Below are positions 18,328-27,816 of a stretch of DNA of 64,000 nt, piece after piece. Under the pieces are notes generated by a model that ran no database searches, was not told the origin of the DNA, and saw only the letters and a list, made by a program, of their open reading frames with translations. Source of the DNA: Accumulibacter sp. (lineage in GTDB: Bacteria > Pseudomonadota > Gammaproteobacteria > Burkholderiales > Rhodocyclaceae); contig NZ_JAMTDQ010000041.1 in assembly GCF_023806635.1 (NCBI RefSeq), positions 62,001-126,000 of the forward strand. The letters run 5' to 3'. A program made the translations under genes and the position numbers. Position 1 is the first letter of the stretch. Each line of letters opens with the position of its first letter.

Positions 18328-18897
18328 TCACCGCCGAGTCACTGCGCCTTCACGGCTCCTTCCTCGCAGGTCGGTTGCCGGCAAGGCAGCAGGATCGGTC
18401 CGCCAGCGCAGCCACAACCGCAGGAGGCGGAACTGCTCGGTTGGCAGACTGTCGGGCAACAGCGTGAGGCTGCGTCGTCGCGCCTGATCGTCGCGCACGC
18501 GCAGGACGACGAGGCGTCCGAAGACGGTCGTTTCCGGCTGCACTTGGCAGGCGACGATGGAACCGGACGCGTGGCGCAGCGCGAGGTCGCCGTGAGCGCC
18601 GAGACGAACTCCGTTGAAGGGGCCAGGCCGCAGGCAGGTATAAGCCGAGATTGCTATTGGCAAGAGCAGGAGGCTGCGTGCGACCGAAGACCAGGGCAGC
18701 AGCCAGATGCTGCCCGCCGCCAGCAGATGCAGCACAGTCGTCGTCCCGGCCAGCAGCCGCGAACGGCGCAGTTCCAGAGCGAGCGGCCACTGCCGCGCCT
18801 CGCCGGGCAGCTGCGGCTCGGCGAGCGCGCTAGACGCGCCGGAAGACGACAGTGGCGTTGGTCCCGCCGAAACCAAAGGAATTGGAAATGCCGACAT
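18328..18897 (-). CDS. YgfX-like small membrane protein (start uncertain)
   Basis: The C-terminal 150 residues look like the YgfX (CptA) family: two membrane helices (LLAGTTTVLHLLAAG; SLLLLPIAISAYTCL) after the LELRRSRLL opening, then a soluble tail ending LRLWLRWRTD. The family is best known from the E. coli CptA/YgfX protein, described as a membrane toxin or morphology factor. The frame overlaps the end of fabF. The nearest in-frame starts are ATG at 18897 and TTG at 18876, both inside fabF and without a ribosome binding site, so translation may be coupled. The gene closes the fatty-acid operon, as it often does in betaproteobacteria. Confidence 0.6.
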   Translation of the reverse strand: MSAFPIPLVSAGPTPLSSSGASSALAEPQLPGEARQWPLALELRRSRLLAGTTTVLHLLAAGSIWLLPWSSVARSLLLLPIAISAYTCLRPGPFNGVRLGAHGDLALRHASGSIVACQVQPETTVFGRLVVLRVRDDQARRRSLTLLPDSLPTEQFRLLRLWLRWRTDPAALPATDLRGRSREGAVTRR

Positions 18898-20068
18898 CGA
18901 TGGCCAGTTGCCGTGCTTCGTTGGCACAGTAGTCGAGGTCGCAGGACTCATCCTGGCTGAAGATGTTGATCGTCGGCGGCGAGATCTGGTGATGGATCGC
19001 CAGCACGGTGAACAACGCCTCGATGCCACCGGCCGCGCCAAGGAGATGACCGGTCATCGATTTCGTCGAATTGACCACCAGCCGGTGCGCGTGCTCGCCG
19101 AAGGCGCGCTTGACCGCCGTCGTCTCGGCCTTGTCGCCGAGCGGTGTCGACGTGCCGTGGGCATTGATGTATTGCACCTGGTCGACGTTGAGGCCAGCGC
19201 TGCGCAGCGCGTTGAGCATGCAGCGCGCCGCTCCTTCGCCGTCCTCGCAGGGTGCGGTCATGTGGAACGCGTCAGCGCTCATGCCGAAGCCGACGAGTTC
19301 GCAGTAGATGCGCGCACCGCGCGCCCGGGCGTGCTCGTACTCCTCGAGGACGACGACGCCGGCGCCCTCGGCAAGGACGAAACCATCGCGATCGCGATCC
19401 CACGGACGGCTGGCGGTCTGCGGATCATCGTTGCGCGTCGACAAAGCCCGCGGCGCGCAGAAGCCGCCGAGGCCGATGTGCGACACGCAGCCCTCGGCAC
19501 CCCCGGCGATCATGATGTCTGCATCACCATGCTCGATCAGGCGGCCGGCGTCACCGATGCTGTGCGTGCCGGTGGCACAGGCACTCACCAGCGACAGGTT
19601 CGGCCCCTTGTAGCCGTAGAGGATCGACAGGTTGCCGGAAATCATGTTGATGATCGAACCGGGAACGAAGAACGGCGATATCTTGCGCACGCCGCCGGCG
19701 ACGAAATCCTCGCAGGTCCTTTCGATGACCGGCAGCCCGCCGATTCCCGATCCGATCGACACCCCCACCCGTTCGGGCACCACCTCGGCGCCCTCGAGTC
19801 CGGCATCGCGAACGGCCTGGATGCCGGCCGCCATGCCGTAATGGATGAAGACATCCATCCGCCGCGCGTCCTTCACCGGCAGGTACTGGCCGATGTCGAA
19901 GCCACGGACCTCGCCGGCGATCTGAACCGGGAAGGCTGAGGCATCGAAACGGGCAATGCGGTCTATTCCCGAACGACCAGCAACCACATTCTGCCAGGCT
20001 TCGGCAACGGTATTTCCGACTGGCGAGACGATTCCGAGGCCAGTAACGACGACTCTGCGACGTGCCAC
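18830..20068 (-). CDS. fabF: 3-oxoacyl-ACP synthase II
   Basis: This 412-residue condensing enzyme elongates acyl-ACP with malonyl-ACP in fatty-acid synthesis. The catalytic triad is visible: Cys164 in SLVSACATGTHS, the first His in NAHGTSTPLGD and the second in KSMTGHLLGAAGG. The C-terminal SNSFGFGGTN is typical. It lies 111 bp downstream of acpP in the conserved order fabH-fabD-fabG-acpP-fabF. It is a stand-alone housekeeping synthase, unrelated in context to the polyketide synthase at 33.4 kb. Confidence 0.97.
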   Translation of the reverse strand: MARRRVVVTGLGIVSPVGNTVAEAWQNVVAGRSGIDRIARFDASAFPVQIAGEVRGFDIGQYLPVKDARRMDVFIHYGMAAGIQAVRDAGLEGAEVVPERVGVSIGSGIGGLPVIERTCEDFVAGGVRKISPFFVPGSIINMISGNLSILYGYKGPNLSLVSACATGTHSIGDAGRLIEHGDADIMIAGGAEGCVSHIGLGGFCAPRALSTRNDDPQTASRPWDRDRDGFVLAEGAGVVVLEEYEHARARGARIYCELVGFGMSADAFHMTAPCEDGEGAARCMLNALRSAGLNVDQVQYINAHGTSTPLGDKAETTAVKRAFGEHAHRLVVNSTKSMTGHLLGAAGGIEALFTVLAIHHQISPPTINIFSQDESCDLDYCANEARQLAIDVGISNSFGFGGTNATVVFRRV

Positions 20069-20179
20069 CTTGAACTCCGACGATCAGAACGTGCGGCGAC
20101 GGGATGACCCCGGCTGCCGCTCACTCCCCGCCAGCCAGGGCCGTACCATCGGCCGACCGCACGGGGGCTGGGCGGGTGC

Positions 20180-20416
20180 TTACTTCTTGTGGGCAGTCAC
20201 GTAGTCGATGGCCTGCTGCACCGTCGTGATCTTCTCGGCCTCGTCATCCGGGATCTCGCACTCGAACTCTTCCTCCAGCGCCATCACCAGTTCCACCGTG
20301 TCAAGCGAATCGGCACCCAGATCGTCAACGAACGAGGATTCGTTCTTGATGTCCGCTTCGTTGACCCCGAGTTGCTCGGCGACGATTTTCTTGACACGCT
20401 GCTCGATATTTTCCAT
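20180..20416 (-). CDS. acpP: Acyl carrier protein
   Basis: This 78-residue acidic protein carries growing acyl chains on phosphopantetheine attached to Ser37 in the motif [12 protein letters not shown]. The sequence [18 protein letters not shown] at the N-terminus is classic AcpP. It sits between fabG and fabF, as in most proteobacteria. Confidence 0.98.
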   Translation of the reverse strand: MENIEQRVKKIVAEQLGVNEADIKNESSFVDDLGADSLDTVELVMALEEEFECEIPDDEAEKITTVQQAIDYVTAHKK

Positions 20417-20529
20417 CTAGAGGATTCCTTCACAAGGTTCAAACAGGAAAAAGCGCGACATTCTAACAAACTGACCGAAACTTACCAACGATTGCAGGCG
20501 ACGGGCGGCGGCGCCGGCAACGCCGGTGA

Positions 20530-21270
20530 TCAGTCCATGAACATGCCGCCATTGACGTGGATCGTCGTGCCGGTGACGTAGGCCGCACCTGCCGAAGCCA
20601 GAAAGGCGACCGCCGCCGCCACGTCCTCCGGCGCTCCCAGGCGCCCGAGTGGAATCCCGGCAAGCAGGGCCTCCTTCTGCTTCCCGTCGAGCGCCCGCGT
20701 CATGTCGGTATCGATGAAGCCCGGTGCCACGCAGTTGACCGTGATGTTGCGGCTGCCGAGTTCCCGCGCCAGTGCCCGGCTCATGCCGCCCACCCCGGCC
20801 TTGGCGGCACAGTAGTTGGCCTGCCCCGGATTGCCGGCGTGGCCGACCACCGAAGTGACGTTGATGATGCGCCCGTAGCGGGCTTTCATCATGCCGCGGA
20901 TGACCGCCCGTGACAGGCGGAACACCGCCTTGAGATCGGTATCGACGACACAATCCCAGTCGTCGTCCTTCAGCCGCATCGCCAGATTGTCGCGCGTGAT
21001 GCCGGCGTTGTTCACCAGCACCGATGGCGCGCCATGGTTCTTCTCGAGGTAGCTGATCAAGGCATCGATCTGCGCCGCATCGCGCACCTCGAGAACCCTG
21101 CCCTCCCCCTTGCCACCCGCGTCGGCGAGAAAGGCGGAGATCGCCGCCGCGCCCTCGGCGCTGGTGGCGGTACCGACGACCGTCGCGCCGAGCCGCGCGA
21201 GGTGCCAGGCGATGGCGCGGCCGATGCCACGCGAGGCGCCAGTGACGAGCGCAATCTGTCCGTCGAGCAT
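20530..21270 (-). CDS. fabG: 3-oxoacyl-ACP reductase
   Basis: This 246-residue short-chain dehydrogenase reduces 3-oxoacyl-ACP with NADPH. The cofactor loop TGASRGIG is at residues 10-17 and the catalytic residues are Ser140, Tyr153 and Lys157 (NYCAAKAG). The ATG at 21270 (MLDGQIALVTGAS) is chosen by family alignment; it lies 5 bp after the fabD stop. Together with fabD, acpP and fabF it forms the core elongation cycle. Confidence 0.97.
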   Translation of the reverse strand: MLDGQIALVTGASRGIGRAIAWHLARLGATVVGTATSAEGAAAISAFLADAGGKGEGRVLEVRDAAQIDALISYLEKNHGAPSVLVNNAGITRDNLAMRLKDDDWDCVVDTDLKAVFRLSRAVIRGMMKARYGRIINVTSVVGHAGNPGQANYCAAKAGVGGMSRALARELGSRNITVNCVAPGFIDTDMTRALDGKQKEALLAGIPLGRLGAPEDVAAAVAFLASAGAAYVTGTTIHVNGGMFMD

Positions 21271-21275
21271 GCTGT

Positions 21276-22217
21276 CTACTCCAGACTGCCGAGAGCGCCT
21301 TCCAGCGACGCCAGATCGGCCAGTGCGACACTCGCCACGCCGTCCGCGCAGCGCTTGGTCAGGCCGGCAAGCACCTTGCCCGGACCGCATTCGGCGACGA
21401 TCGTGATCCCCATCGCCGCCATCCGGCGAATCGTCTCGACCCAGCGCACCGGCGAATGCGCCTGGCGCACCAGAGCCTCCCTGATCCGCTGCGGATCGTC
21501 TTCGATGGCGACGTCGACGTTGTTGATCACCGGCAGCCGCGGCGGCTGCAGGCTGATCTCGGCGAGGCGGGTCGCCAGCCGGTCAGCCGCCGGCCGCATC
21601 AGCGAGGAATGGAACGGCGCCGAAACCGGCAGCAGGACGGCGCGCTTCGCGCCCATGGTCTTGACCACCTCGCAGGCGCGTTCGACGGCCGCCTTGCTGC
21701 CGGCAACGACCGTCTGCCCGGGCCCGTTGAAATTCACCGGCTCGACCACCTCACCGGCACCAGCCGCGGCCGCCGCCTGTCGGCAGGCTTCGACGATCTT
21801 CCCGTCGTCGAGCCCGAGGACCGCCGCCATCGCCCCGGCTCCCGGCGGGACGGCCTCCTGCATCGCCGCCGCGCGCAGCCGGACCAGCGGCACGGCATCG
21901 GCAAAGGCGATCACGCCGGCGGCAACGAGAGCCGAATACTCGCCAAGGCTGTGCCCTGCCACCGCCGCCGGCAGCCGCCCTCCCCGGTCAAGCCAGAGGC
22001 GATAGACGGCTACACCGGCGGTCAGCATCAGCGGCTGCGTGTTGACCGTCTGCGCCAGAAGCTCGGCGGGCCCGGCAGCCAGCAGGCTCCAGAGATCCTC
22101 GCCGAGGGCGTTCGATGCCTCGTCAAACGTTTCACGGACGACCGCCGAGTCGCCATAGGCGGCCATCATGCCGACCGACTGCGATCCCTGCCCCGGAAAT
22201 ACCAATGCGAACGCCAT
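21276..22217 (-). CDS. fabD: Malonyl-CoA--ACP transacylase
   Basis: This 313-residue enzyme loads malonyl groups from CoA onto ACP. It shows the opening FALVFPGQGSQ, the nucleophile Ser90 in GHSLGEYSAL, and APFHSSLM with the catalytic His. It lies between fabH and fabG in the operon. Confidence 0.97.
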   Translation of the reverse strand: MAFALVFPGQGSQSVGMMAAYGDSAVVRETFDEASNALGEDLWSLLAAGPAELLAQTVNTQPLMLTAGVAVYRLWLDRGGRLPAAVAGHSLGEYSALVAAGVIAFADAVPLVRLRAAAMQEAVPPGAGAMAAVLGLDDGKIVEACRQAAAAAGAGEVVEPVNFNGPGQTVVAGSKAAVERACEVVKTMGAKRAVLLPVSAPFHSSLMRPAADRLATRLAEISLQPPRLPVINNVDVAIEDDPQRIREALVRQAHSPVRWVETIRRMAAMGITIVAECGPGKVLAGLTKRCADGVASVALADLASLEGALGSLE

Positions 22218-22239
22218 GCCGAATCCCCCTATCCCCGGT

Positions 22240-23199
22240 TCATAGCTGCAACAACACCGCGCCCCAGGTGAAACCGCCGCCGACGCCCTCGAGCATCAGC
22301 CGCTGGCCACTGCGGATGCGCCCGTCGCGCAGGCCCTCATCGAGAGCCAACGGCACCGACGCGGCCGATGTGTTGCCATGCCGGTCGACGGTGACGATCA
22401 CCTTGTCCATCGACATCTTCATCCTTCTCGCCGTCGCCTCGAGGATGCGCACGTTGGCCTGGTGCGGGATCAGCCAGTCGACGTCGGTAACCGGCAGCCC
22501 GGCTGCCGCACAGCACTCCTCGGCGACTTCGGCAAGGACGCGGACGGCGAACTTGAACACCGCCTGCCCGTCCATGCGCAGGAAGGGATCACCGACGACC
22601 TGTCCGCGGCAGATGCTGCCGGGGACCGACAGGATGTCGTGATGGGCCCCGTCGGCGTGCAGCGCGGTGGCCAGGATCCCCGGCTGCTCGGCGGCCTCGA
22701 GGACGACGGCACCGGCGCCATCGCCAAACAGCACGCAGGTGCCCCGGTCGGACCAGTCGAGGATGCGCGAAAAGACCTCGGCACCGACGACCAGCGCCCG
22801 CCGGTGGCTGCCGGAGCGGATGAACTTCTCGGCAATGGTCAGCGCATAGACGAAACCGCTGCACACGGCCTGGACGTCGAAGGCCGTCGCCGTCCGGTTG
22901 CCGAGCTTGCACTGCAACAGGCAGGCGGTGCTCGGAAAGATGAAATCCGGGGTCGATGTGGCGACGATGATCAGGTCGATGTCGGCCGCCGTCACCCCGG
23001 CTGCCTGCAGCGCCCGCTGGCTCGCCGCGCAGCCCAGGTCGCTGGCGGTCTGGCCCTCTTCCGCCAGGTGGCGGAAGCGAATCCCGGTGCGGCTGGCGAT
23101 CCAGTCATCGTTGGTTTCGATTCCGCGGCGCGCGAGATCGTCGTTGCTGACGGGCGGCCCCGGCAGGAAGCTGCCAACCCCTGTGATGCGGGAGAACAT
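22240..23199 (-). CDS. fabH: 3-oxoacyl-ACP synthase III
   Basis: This 319-residue enzyme starts fatty-acid synthesis by condensing acetyl-CoA with malonyl-ACP. Active-site Cys113 is in [12 protein letters not shown], the His in IPHQANVRI and the Asn in HGNTSAAS. The ATG at 23199 ([13 protein letters not shown]) is one base from the plsX stop, so the genes are tightly coupled. Confidence 0.97.
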   Translation of the reverse strand: MFSRITGVGSFLPGPPVSNDDLARRGIETNDDWIASRTGIRFRHLAEEGQTASDLGCAASQRALQAAGVTAADIDLIIVATSTPDFIFPSTACLLQCKLGNRTATAFDVQAVCSGFVYALTIAEKFIRSGSHRRALVVGAEVFSRILDWSDRGTCVLFGDGAGAVVLEAAEQPGILATALHADGAHHDILSVPGSICRGQVVGDPFLRMDGQAVFKFAVRVLAEVAEECCAAAGLPVTDVDWLIPHQANVRILEATARRMKMSMDKVIVTVDRHGNTSAASVPLALDEGLRDGRIRSGQRLMLEGVGGGFTWGAVLLQL

Positions 23200-23200
23200 G

Positions 23201-24214
23201 CTATGCGGTCTCCTGGAGTGGTTGTTGTTGCGCCATCCGCTCGCTGATGCGGGCAAGGACGCCATTCCTGGCCTCGTCCGCCGCCCGCCTCAGCGCACAA
23301 CCGAAGGCCAGCGCATCGGCCGAACCGTGGCTCTTGACGACGATGCCGCGCAGACCGAGCAGCGTGGCGCCATTGTATTGTCGGTGGTCCACCCGCTTCT
23401 TGAAACGCTGCAGCACCGGCAGGGCGAGCAGGGCCAGCAGGCGGGTCAGCAGGCTGCGGCGAAACTCCTGCCGAAGGAAGGTCGCCAGCAGCTGCGCCAG
23501 CCCCTCCGACGCCTTCAGCGCCACGTTGCCAACGAAACCGTCACAGACGACGACGTCGGCAGCACCCTTGTAAACGCCGTCGCCCTCGACGTTGCCGATG
23601 AAGTTGAGCCCCGAATCGGCGAGCAGGTCGGCCGCGCGCTTGACGGCATCGTTGCCCTTGATCTCCTCCTGACCGATGTTCAGGATACCGACGGTCGGTC
23701 GCTCCCGATGCTCGACCGCGGCAACCAGCGAGGCGCCCATGATGCCGAACTGCAGCAGGTGCTCGGGGCTGCAATCGACGTTGGCGCCGAGGTCCAGCAC
23801 ATGCGTGTGGCCGCTCAGCGTCGGCAACACGGCGCAGATCGCCGGCCGCTCGATCCCCGGCAGCATCTTCAGGACGAAGCGCGACATCGCCATCAGCGCA
23901 CCGGTGTTGCCCGCGGAGACGCAGGCATCGGCTTCCCCCTGTTTGACCAGGTTGATCGCCACGCGCATCGACGAGTCCTTCTTGCTGCGCAGCGCCAGCG
24001 ACGGCGACTCGTTCATGCTGACGACCTCGGTGGCATGCCGCACGGCAATCCGCCCGACCGCGGCATCGCCGAGAAAGGGCTTGATGCCTTCCGCCAGGCC
24101 GACCAGGATCACGCGCACGTCGGCGTGCTCGCGGACGAAATCGAGCGCTGCAGGCACAGTCACCTGCGGACCGTGGTCGCCACCCATGCAGTCGACGGCG
24201 ACGGTTATCGTCAT
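23201..24214 (-). CDS. plsX: Phosphate acyltransferase PlsX
   Basis: This 337-residue enzyme makes acyl-phosphate from acyl-ACP for phospholipid synthesis. It opens with [13 protein letters not shown], the family signature, and contains [16 protein letters not shown] and [14 protein letters not shown]. It lies between rpmF and fabH, the conserved arrangement linking ribosome and lipid synthesis. Confidence 0.97.
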   Translation of the reverse strand: MTITVAVDCMGGDHGPQVTVPAALDFVREHADVRVILVGLAEGIKPFLGDAAVGRIAVRHATEVVSMNESPSLALRSKKDSSMRVAINLVKQGEADACVSAGNTGALMAMSRFVLKMLPGIERPAICAVLPTLSGHTHVLDLGANVDCSPEHLLQFGIMGASLVAAVEHRERPTVGILNIGQEEIKGNDAVKRAADLLADSGLNFIGNVEGDGVYKGAADVVVCDGFVGNVALKASEGLAQLLATFLRQEFRRSLLTRLLALLALPVLQRFKKRVDHRQYNGATLLGLRGIVVKSHGSADALAFGCALRRAADEARNGVLARISERMAQQQPLQETA

Positions 24215-24277
24215 TCGCCTGCGGACCGCTGCGAGTCAGTCAAGGCAACGCCCCACTGCCGAAGCGATGCGGCTGGA

Positions 24278-24457
24278 TCACTCGGCCGAGCCTTTGGTCA
24301 CCTTGCGGCCGCGATAGAAACCACTCGGGCTGATGTGATGCCGCAGGTGCACCTCGCCGGTCGTCGGCTCGGTCGCCAACGGCAGGCCGGGCAGTGAATC
24401 GTGCGCACGATGCATGCCGCGCTTCGACGGGGACTTCTTGTTCTGTTGAACAGCCAT
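24278..24457 (-). CDS. rpmF: 50S ribosomal protein L32
   Basis: This 59-residue basic protein opens [20 protein letters not shown], the unmistakable L32 N-terminus, and ends [11 protein letters not shown]32 is a component of the large ribosomal subunit. The gene is very short and is easily missed, but lies exactly where expected, 21 bp after yceD and 63 bp before plsX. The zinc-binding cysteines found in some L32 proteins are absent, as in many proteobacteria. Confidence 0.96.
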   Translation of the reverse strand: MAVQQNKKSPSKRGMHRAHDSLPGLPLATEPTTGEVHLRHHISPSGFYRGRKVTKGSAE

Positions 24458-24478
24458 GACAAACTCCCAAATTGAGAC

Positions 24479-24973
24479 TCAATCGACCTTGCCTCGCAGC
24501 CCGGCCAATACCGAAAACGGCGACACCCTTGCCGGCGCCGCCCCGCTGCCCGGCAGCGCGGATTCCTCGTGCCGCGGCGCAGTCGGCAACGCCAGGAGGA
24601 CCTCGTCCTCGATCAGGACGCTGACGTCAAGGGCCTCCTGATGCGGCAGGAAATCCCTCGCATCGTCCTCCAGTTCCTCCTGCGTCAAATCCTCGTCACT
24701 GCCGATGAACTCCAGCAGACTGCGCAGATGCAGCGGGTACTCGTAGGCATCGAGACAGCGCTGGCAGAGCAGCGAGAGCACGCCATCGACCACCAACAGC
24801 AACTGCGAACGCCCACCCGCTGCACGCCTGCCGTCGATGCGAAAGCGCAGGCTGCCAGCGGTATCGGTCAGCAGATCGTGCAGGCGGGCCAGCGTCGCAA
24901 CGGGCACTTCGCCCTGCAGCGAGCCCTCTTCACGGCCAAACTCCTGACTGTCGATGACAACGGGTCGCGACAT
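24479..24973 (-). CDS. YceD/DUF177-family protein
   Basis: This 164-residue protein belongs to the DUF177 (YceD) family, encoded next to rpmF across bacteria and linked to 23S rRNA accumulation in plants and bacteria. It has the conserved pair [14 protein letters not shown] and an acidic middle ([19 protein letters not shown]). It is first in the fatty-acid operon. The predicted promoter places the transcript start only a few bases before its ATG, so the mRNA may be leaderless. Confidence 0.92.
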   Translation of the reverse strand: MSRPVVIDSQEFGREEGSLQGEVPVATLARLHDLLTDTAGSLRFRIDGRRAAGGRSQLLLVVDGVLSLLCQRCLDAYEYPLHLRSLLEFIGSDEDLTQEELEDDARDFLPHQEALDVSVLIEDEVLLALPTAPRHEESALPGSGAAPARVSPFSVLAGLRGKVD

Positions 24974-24982
24974 AAGGCGCGC

Positions 24983-25011
24983 ATGATATTATCTTCGGCT
25001 TTTGAAGTCAA
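24983..25011 (-). promoter_or_regulatory. Sigma-70-type promoter of the yceD-rpmF-fab operon
   Basis: On the minus strand TTGACT (25011-25006) and TATCAT (24988-24983) are separated by exactly 17 bp. The expected transcript start is near 24976, just before the yceD ATG at 24973. Confidence 0.7.
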
Positions 25012-25090
25012 AGCGGCGCACCGGCCGAACAGCCAGTCGATGCCATCTCCTGGTCCGATGCGGTGCCGGCGCGCAGTGACAGGCCGCCCG

Positions 25091-25681
25091 ATGAATCCAC
25101 CACCGCTGATCCTTGCCTCGACCTCGCCCTACCGTCGTCAGCTGCTGGCGCGCCTGGGGCTGCCCTTCGCCACGGCGAACCCGGCGGTCGATGAAACGAT
25201 GCTGCCCGACGAATCACCCGAGGATGCCGCGCTGCGCCTTTCGCAGGCCAAGGCGCGTGCGGTCGCGGCCACACACCCAGACGCGTTGATCATCGGCAGC
25301 GATCAGGTCGCCTGCCTCGACGGACTGGTTTTCGGCAAACCGCTGACGCACCCGAATGCCGTTCGCCAGTTGCAGGCGATGCGTGGCCGACAGGTCAACT
25401 TCTTCACCGGCATCTGCCTGCTGCACGCGCCGAGCGGGCGGGCGCATTGCCGCGGCGTACCGACTCTGGTCACCTTCCGCGACCTGAGCGATGCCGAGAT
25501 CGAGCGGTACCTGCAGCTCGAGCAACCCTACAACTGTGCCGGCAGCGCCCGCTCGGAGGGCCTCGGCATTGCCCTGATCGCGCGCATCGACGGCCCCGAC
25601 CCGAACGCGCTCATCGGCCTGCCGCTGATCGCCCTCTGCGACCTGCTGCGCCGCGAAAACGTTTCGCCGCTGCAACCATGA
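25091..25681 (+). CDS. Maf-family nucleotide pyrophosphatase (YceF-like)
   Basis: This 196-residue enzyme has the Maf signature: [20 protein letters not shown] at the N-terminus, the conserved Asp in [12 protein letters not shown] and [12 protein letters not shown]. The absence of the longer DTT/UTP type motifs and the position next to yceD point to the YceF/MafB group, which hydrolyses methylated GTP. It is divergent from the fatty-acid operon. The start at 25091 follows a purine-poor stretch, and the family opening supports it. Confidence 0.92.
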   Translation: MNPPPLILASTSPYRRQLLARLGLPFATANPAVDETMLPDESPEDAALRLSQAKARAVAATHPDALIIGSDQVACLDGLVFGKPLTHPNAVRQLQAMRGRQVNFFTGICLLHAPSGRAHCRGVPTLVTFRDLSDAEIERYLQLEQPYNCAGSARSEGLGIALIARIDGPDPNALIGLPLIALCDLLRRENVSPLQP

Positions 25682-25703
25682 CCGCAGCCGTGCCGGCGGC
25701 CGG

Positions 25704-26414
25704 ATGAAGGCGGGCCGGCTCTACCTGATCCCGGTGCCCCTTGGGCAGACCGCCCACGGCTCGGTCCTGCCGCTGGCGGTGCTCGAGCATGCCCGCCGGC
25801 TGAGCTGCTTCGTCGCCGAGAACGCCAGGACGGCCCGGATCTTCCTCAAGGCACTGCCGACCGCCGCGCCGCTGCAGCAACTCCGGATCGCCGAACTCAA
25901 CCAGCACACGCCGCCGGCAGCGCTGGCGGAACTGCTCGCACCGGCACTGGCCGGGAACGACCTTGGCCTGATCTCCGAAGCCGGTTGCCCGGCGATCGCC
26001 GACCCGGGCGCCGACCTGGTTGCCCTGGCTCATGACCTGGGTATCGAGGTGGTGCCACTGGTCGGCCCATCGTCGATCCTCCTCGCCCTGATGGCGTCCG
26101 GACTGAGTGGCCAGAGTTTCGCCTTCCACGGCTATCTGCCCAGCGAAGCGGCTGCTCGCGAGCGGCGCCTGCGCGAACTGGAGAAGGAATCGCGGCAGCA
26201 ACGGCGCACGCAGATTTTCATCGAAACGCCGTACCGCAACCGCCAGTTTCTGGCGTCGCTGATCGGCGTCTGCGCGCCGGCGACACGCGTTTGCATCGCC
26301 AGAGACCTGACGACGGCAGGCGAACTGATCTGCACCCGCACCGTCGCCGAGTGGCGGCAACGATCGCTACCCGATCTCGATCGTCGGCCAACGGTCTTCC
26401 TCCTGCACGCCTGA
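25704..26414 (+). CDS. SAM-dependent methyltransferase, RsmI-like (tetrapyrrole methylase fold)
   Basis: This 236-residue protein belongs to the tetrapyrrole-methylase superfamily, close to RsmI, which methylates 16S rRNA C1402. Visible motifs are RLYLIPVPLGQ, LGLISEAGCPAIADPG and VPLVGPSSILLALMASG. It is shorter than RsmI (about 280 residues) and lacks its C-terminal extension, so it is the uncharacterised paralog that betaproteobacteria place near maf. It starts 22 bp after maf. Confidence 0.88.
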   Translation: MKAGRLYLIPVPLGQTAHGSVLPLAVLEHARRLSCFVAENARTARIFLKALPTAAPLQQLRIAELNQHTPPAALAELLAPALAGNDLGLISEAGCPAIADPGADLVALAHDLGIEVVPLVGPSSILLALMASGLSGQSFAFHGYLPSEAAARERRLRELEKESRQQRRTQIFIETPYRNRQFLASLIGVCAPATRVCIARDLTTAGELICTRTVAEWRQRSLPDLDRRPTVFLLHA

Positions 26415-26509
26415 GCGGGCGCCGCCACCCCCGGCTACCCTGCGTTGCCGCGGCATCACTCGCCCGGTCCGGCAGTCCGGCCCGCCGCTGACGCCTGCGG
26501 TACAGCCTC

Positions 26510-27460
26510 TCAGCGCAGCAGCGGACGGGCGAAGTCGAACATCGAACCGAGCGCCGCATCGCTCGTGCCCGCCCGCAGCCGGCGGGCGAGGCGCTCGGCA
26601 AGATTGTCCCTGACCGTGTATTCGACCAGCCGGTCTGCCTTGATGACATCGCGCGCCACCGAGCCGACAGTGCCGAGACCGTCTGCCAGGCCGAGGCTGA
26701 CGCTCTGGCTGCCGGTCCACATCAGGCCGGAGAAGAGTTCCGGCGTCTCCTTCAGGCGATCGCCACGCCCGCGCCGGACGACCTCGATGAACTGCTGGTG
26801 AATCTCGCGCAGCAGCACCTGTGCATGCTCCTTCTGTTTCAGGTCCTGCGGCGAGAACGGATCGAGGAAGCCCTTGTTCTCGCCGGCAGTCAGCAGACGC
26901 CGTTCGATGCCGAGCTTTTCCATCGTGCCGGTGAAACCGAAGGCGTCCATCAGGACGCCGATCGAACCGACGATGCTCGCCTTGTCCACGAAGATCTTGT
27001 CAGCGGCGACGGCAACGTAGTAGCCGCCCGAGGCGCAGACGTCCTCGACCACCGCGTACAGCGGGATCTGCGGATGCGCCGTGCGCAGGCGCAGGATCTC
27101 GTCGTGCACGATGCCCGCCTGCACCGGGCTGCCACCGGGACTGTTCACGCGCAGGATGACGCCAGCGGTGCGCTTGTCGGCGAAGGCTGCTTCCAGCGCA
27201 TCGTTGAGGTTCTGCGCGCTGGCCTCACCCTGCGCCTCGATGGTGCCCCGCAGGTGGATGACCGCCGTGTGCCGGCGGTCGGCAAGCTGCTCGGAATCGC
27301 CCCAGTCCATCAGCAGCGCGGGCAGTGCGATCAGGTAGGCCAGTCCGGCGAGCTTGAAGAAGATGCCCCAGCGACGCCTGGCGCGCTGCTCGCGCAGCGT
27401 CGCAAAGGCAACCTTCTCCAGCAACTGCCGTTCCCAGGGTGGTTCTTCAGGCGTAGTCAA
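26510..27460 (-). CDS. sppA: S49-family signal peptide peptidase (SppA-like)
   Basis: This 316-residue membrane-anchored serine protease is the short SppA type that removes signal-peptide remnants. A single membrane helix is near residues 33-51. The Ser/Lys dyad is probably Ser144 in DVCASGGYYVA and Lys196 in AGENKGFLDP, with NSPGGSP as the oxyanion segment. The start is a TTG at 27460 that overlaps the TGA of the Rieske gene, so the two are translationally coupled. The gene converges on the RsmI-like gene. Confidence 0.93.
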   Translation of the reverse strand: MTTPEEPPWERQLLEKVAFATLREQRARRRWGIFFKLAGLAYLIALPALLMDWGDSEQLADRRHTAVIHLRGTIEAQGEASAQNLNDALEAAFADKRTAGVILRVNSPGGSPVQAGIVHDEILRLRTAHPQIPLYAVVEDVCASGGYYVAVAADKIFVDKASIVGSIGVLMDAFGFTGTMEKLGIERRLLTAGENKGFLDPFSPQDLKQKEHAQVLLREIHQQFIEVVRRGRGDRLKETPELFSGLMWTGSQSVSLGLADGLGTVGSVARDVIKADRLVEYTVRDNLAERLARRLRAGTSDAALGSMFDFARPLLR

Positions 27461-27816
27461 GGCTCGTTCTCGCTTGCGGTCAGATAGACGGCGTCATCAC
27501 GTTCTTCGACGTCCACCGGCGTCAGCCCGCGTCCATTGCAGCGACCACCGAGACAGCGGCCATCCGCCGGCGAGTAGAGCGCGCCGTGTGTCGCGCAGAT
27601 CAAGTATAGCTTGGAATCGTCGAAGAACTCGTTGTGCTGCCAGTCGAGTTCGACCGGCACATGCCCGCAGCGATTGACATAGGCACGCACACGGCCGCCG
27701 AAACGAATGGCGAAAGCCGGTTCCACCACCCCCTGCCGCTCGATGGTGAAGCGGACGCCGCGACCACCATCGAGCAGTTCGGCGGCGGGGCAGATCAGGC
27801 GTGGGTCCGCAGCCAT
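27457..27816 (-). CDS. Rieske [2Fe-2S] protein
   Basis: This 119-residue soluble protein has the Rieske cluster motifs C-x-H in NRCGHVPVELDW and C-x2-H in LICATHGALY. It resembles small stand-alone Rieske ferredoxins found between gph and sppA in Rhodocyclales and relatives, of unknown partner. The ATG at 27816 (MAADPRLICPAAELL) overlaps the gph stop by 22 bp, and its own stop overlaps sppA, so the three genes are one unit. Confidence 0.88.
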   Translation of the reverse strand: MAADPRLICPAAELLDGGRGVRFTIERQGVVEPAFAIRFGGRVRAYVNRCGHVPVELDWQHNEFFDDSKLYLICATHGALYSPADGRCLGGRCNGRGLTPVDVEERDDAVYLTASENEP

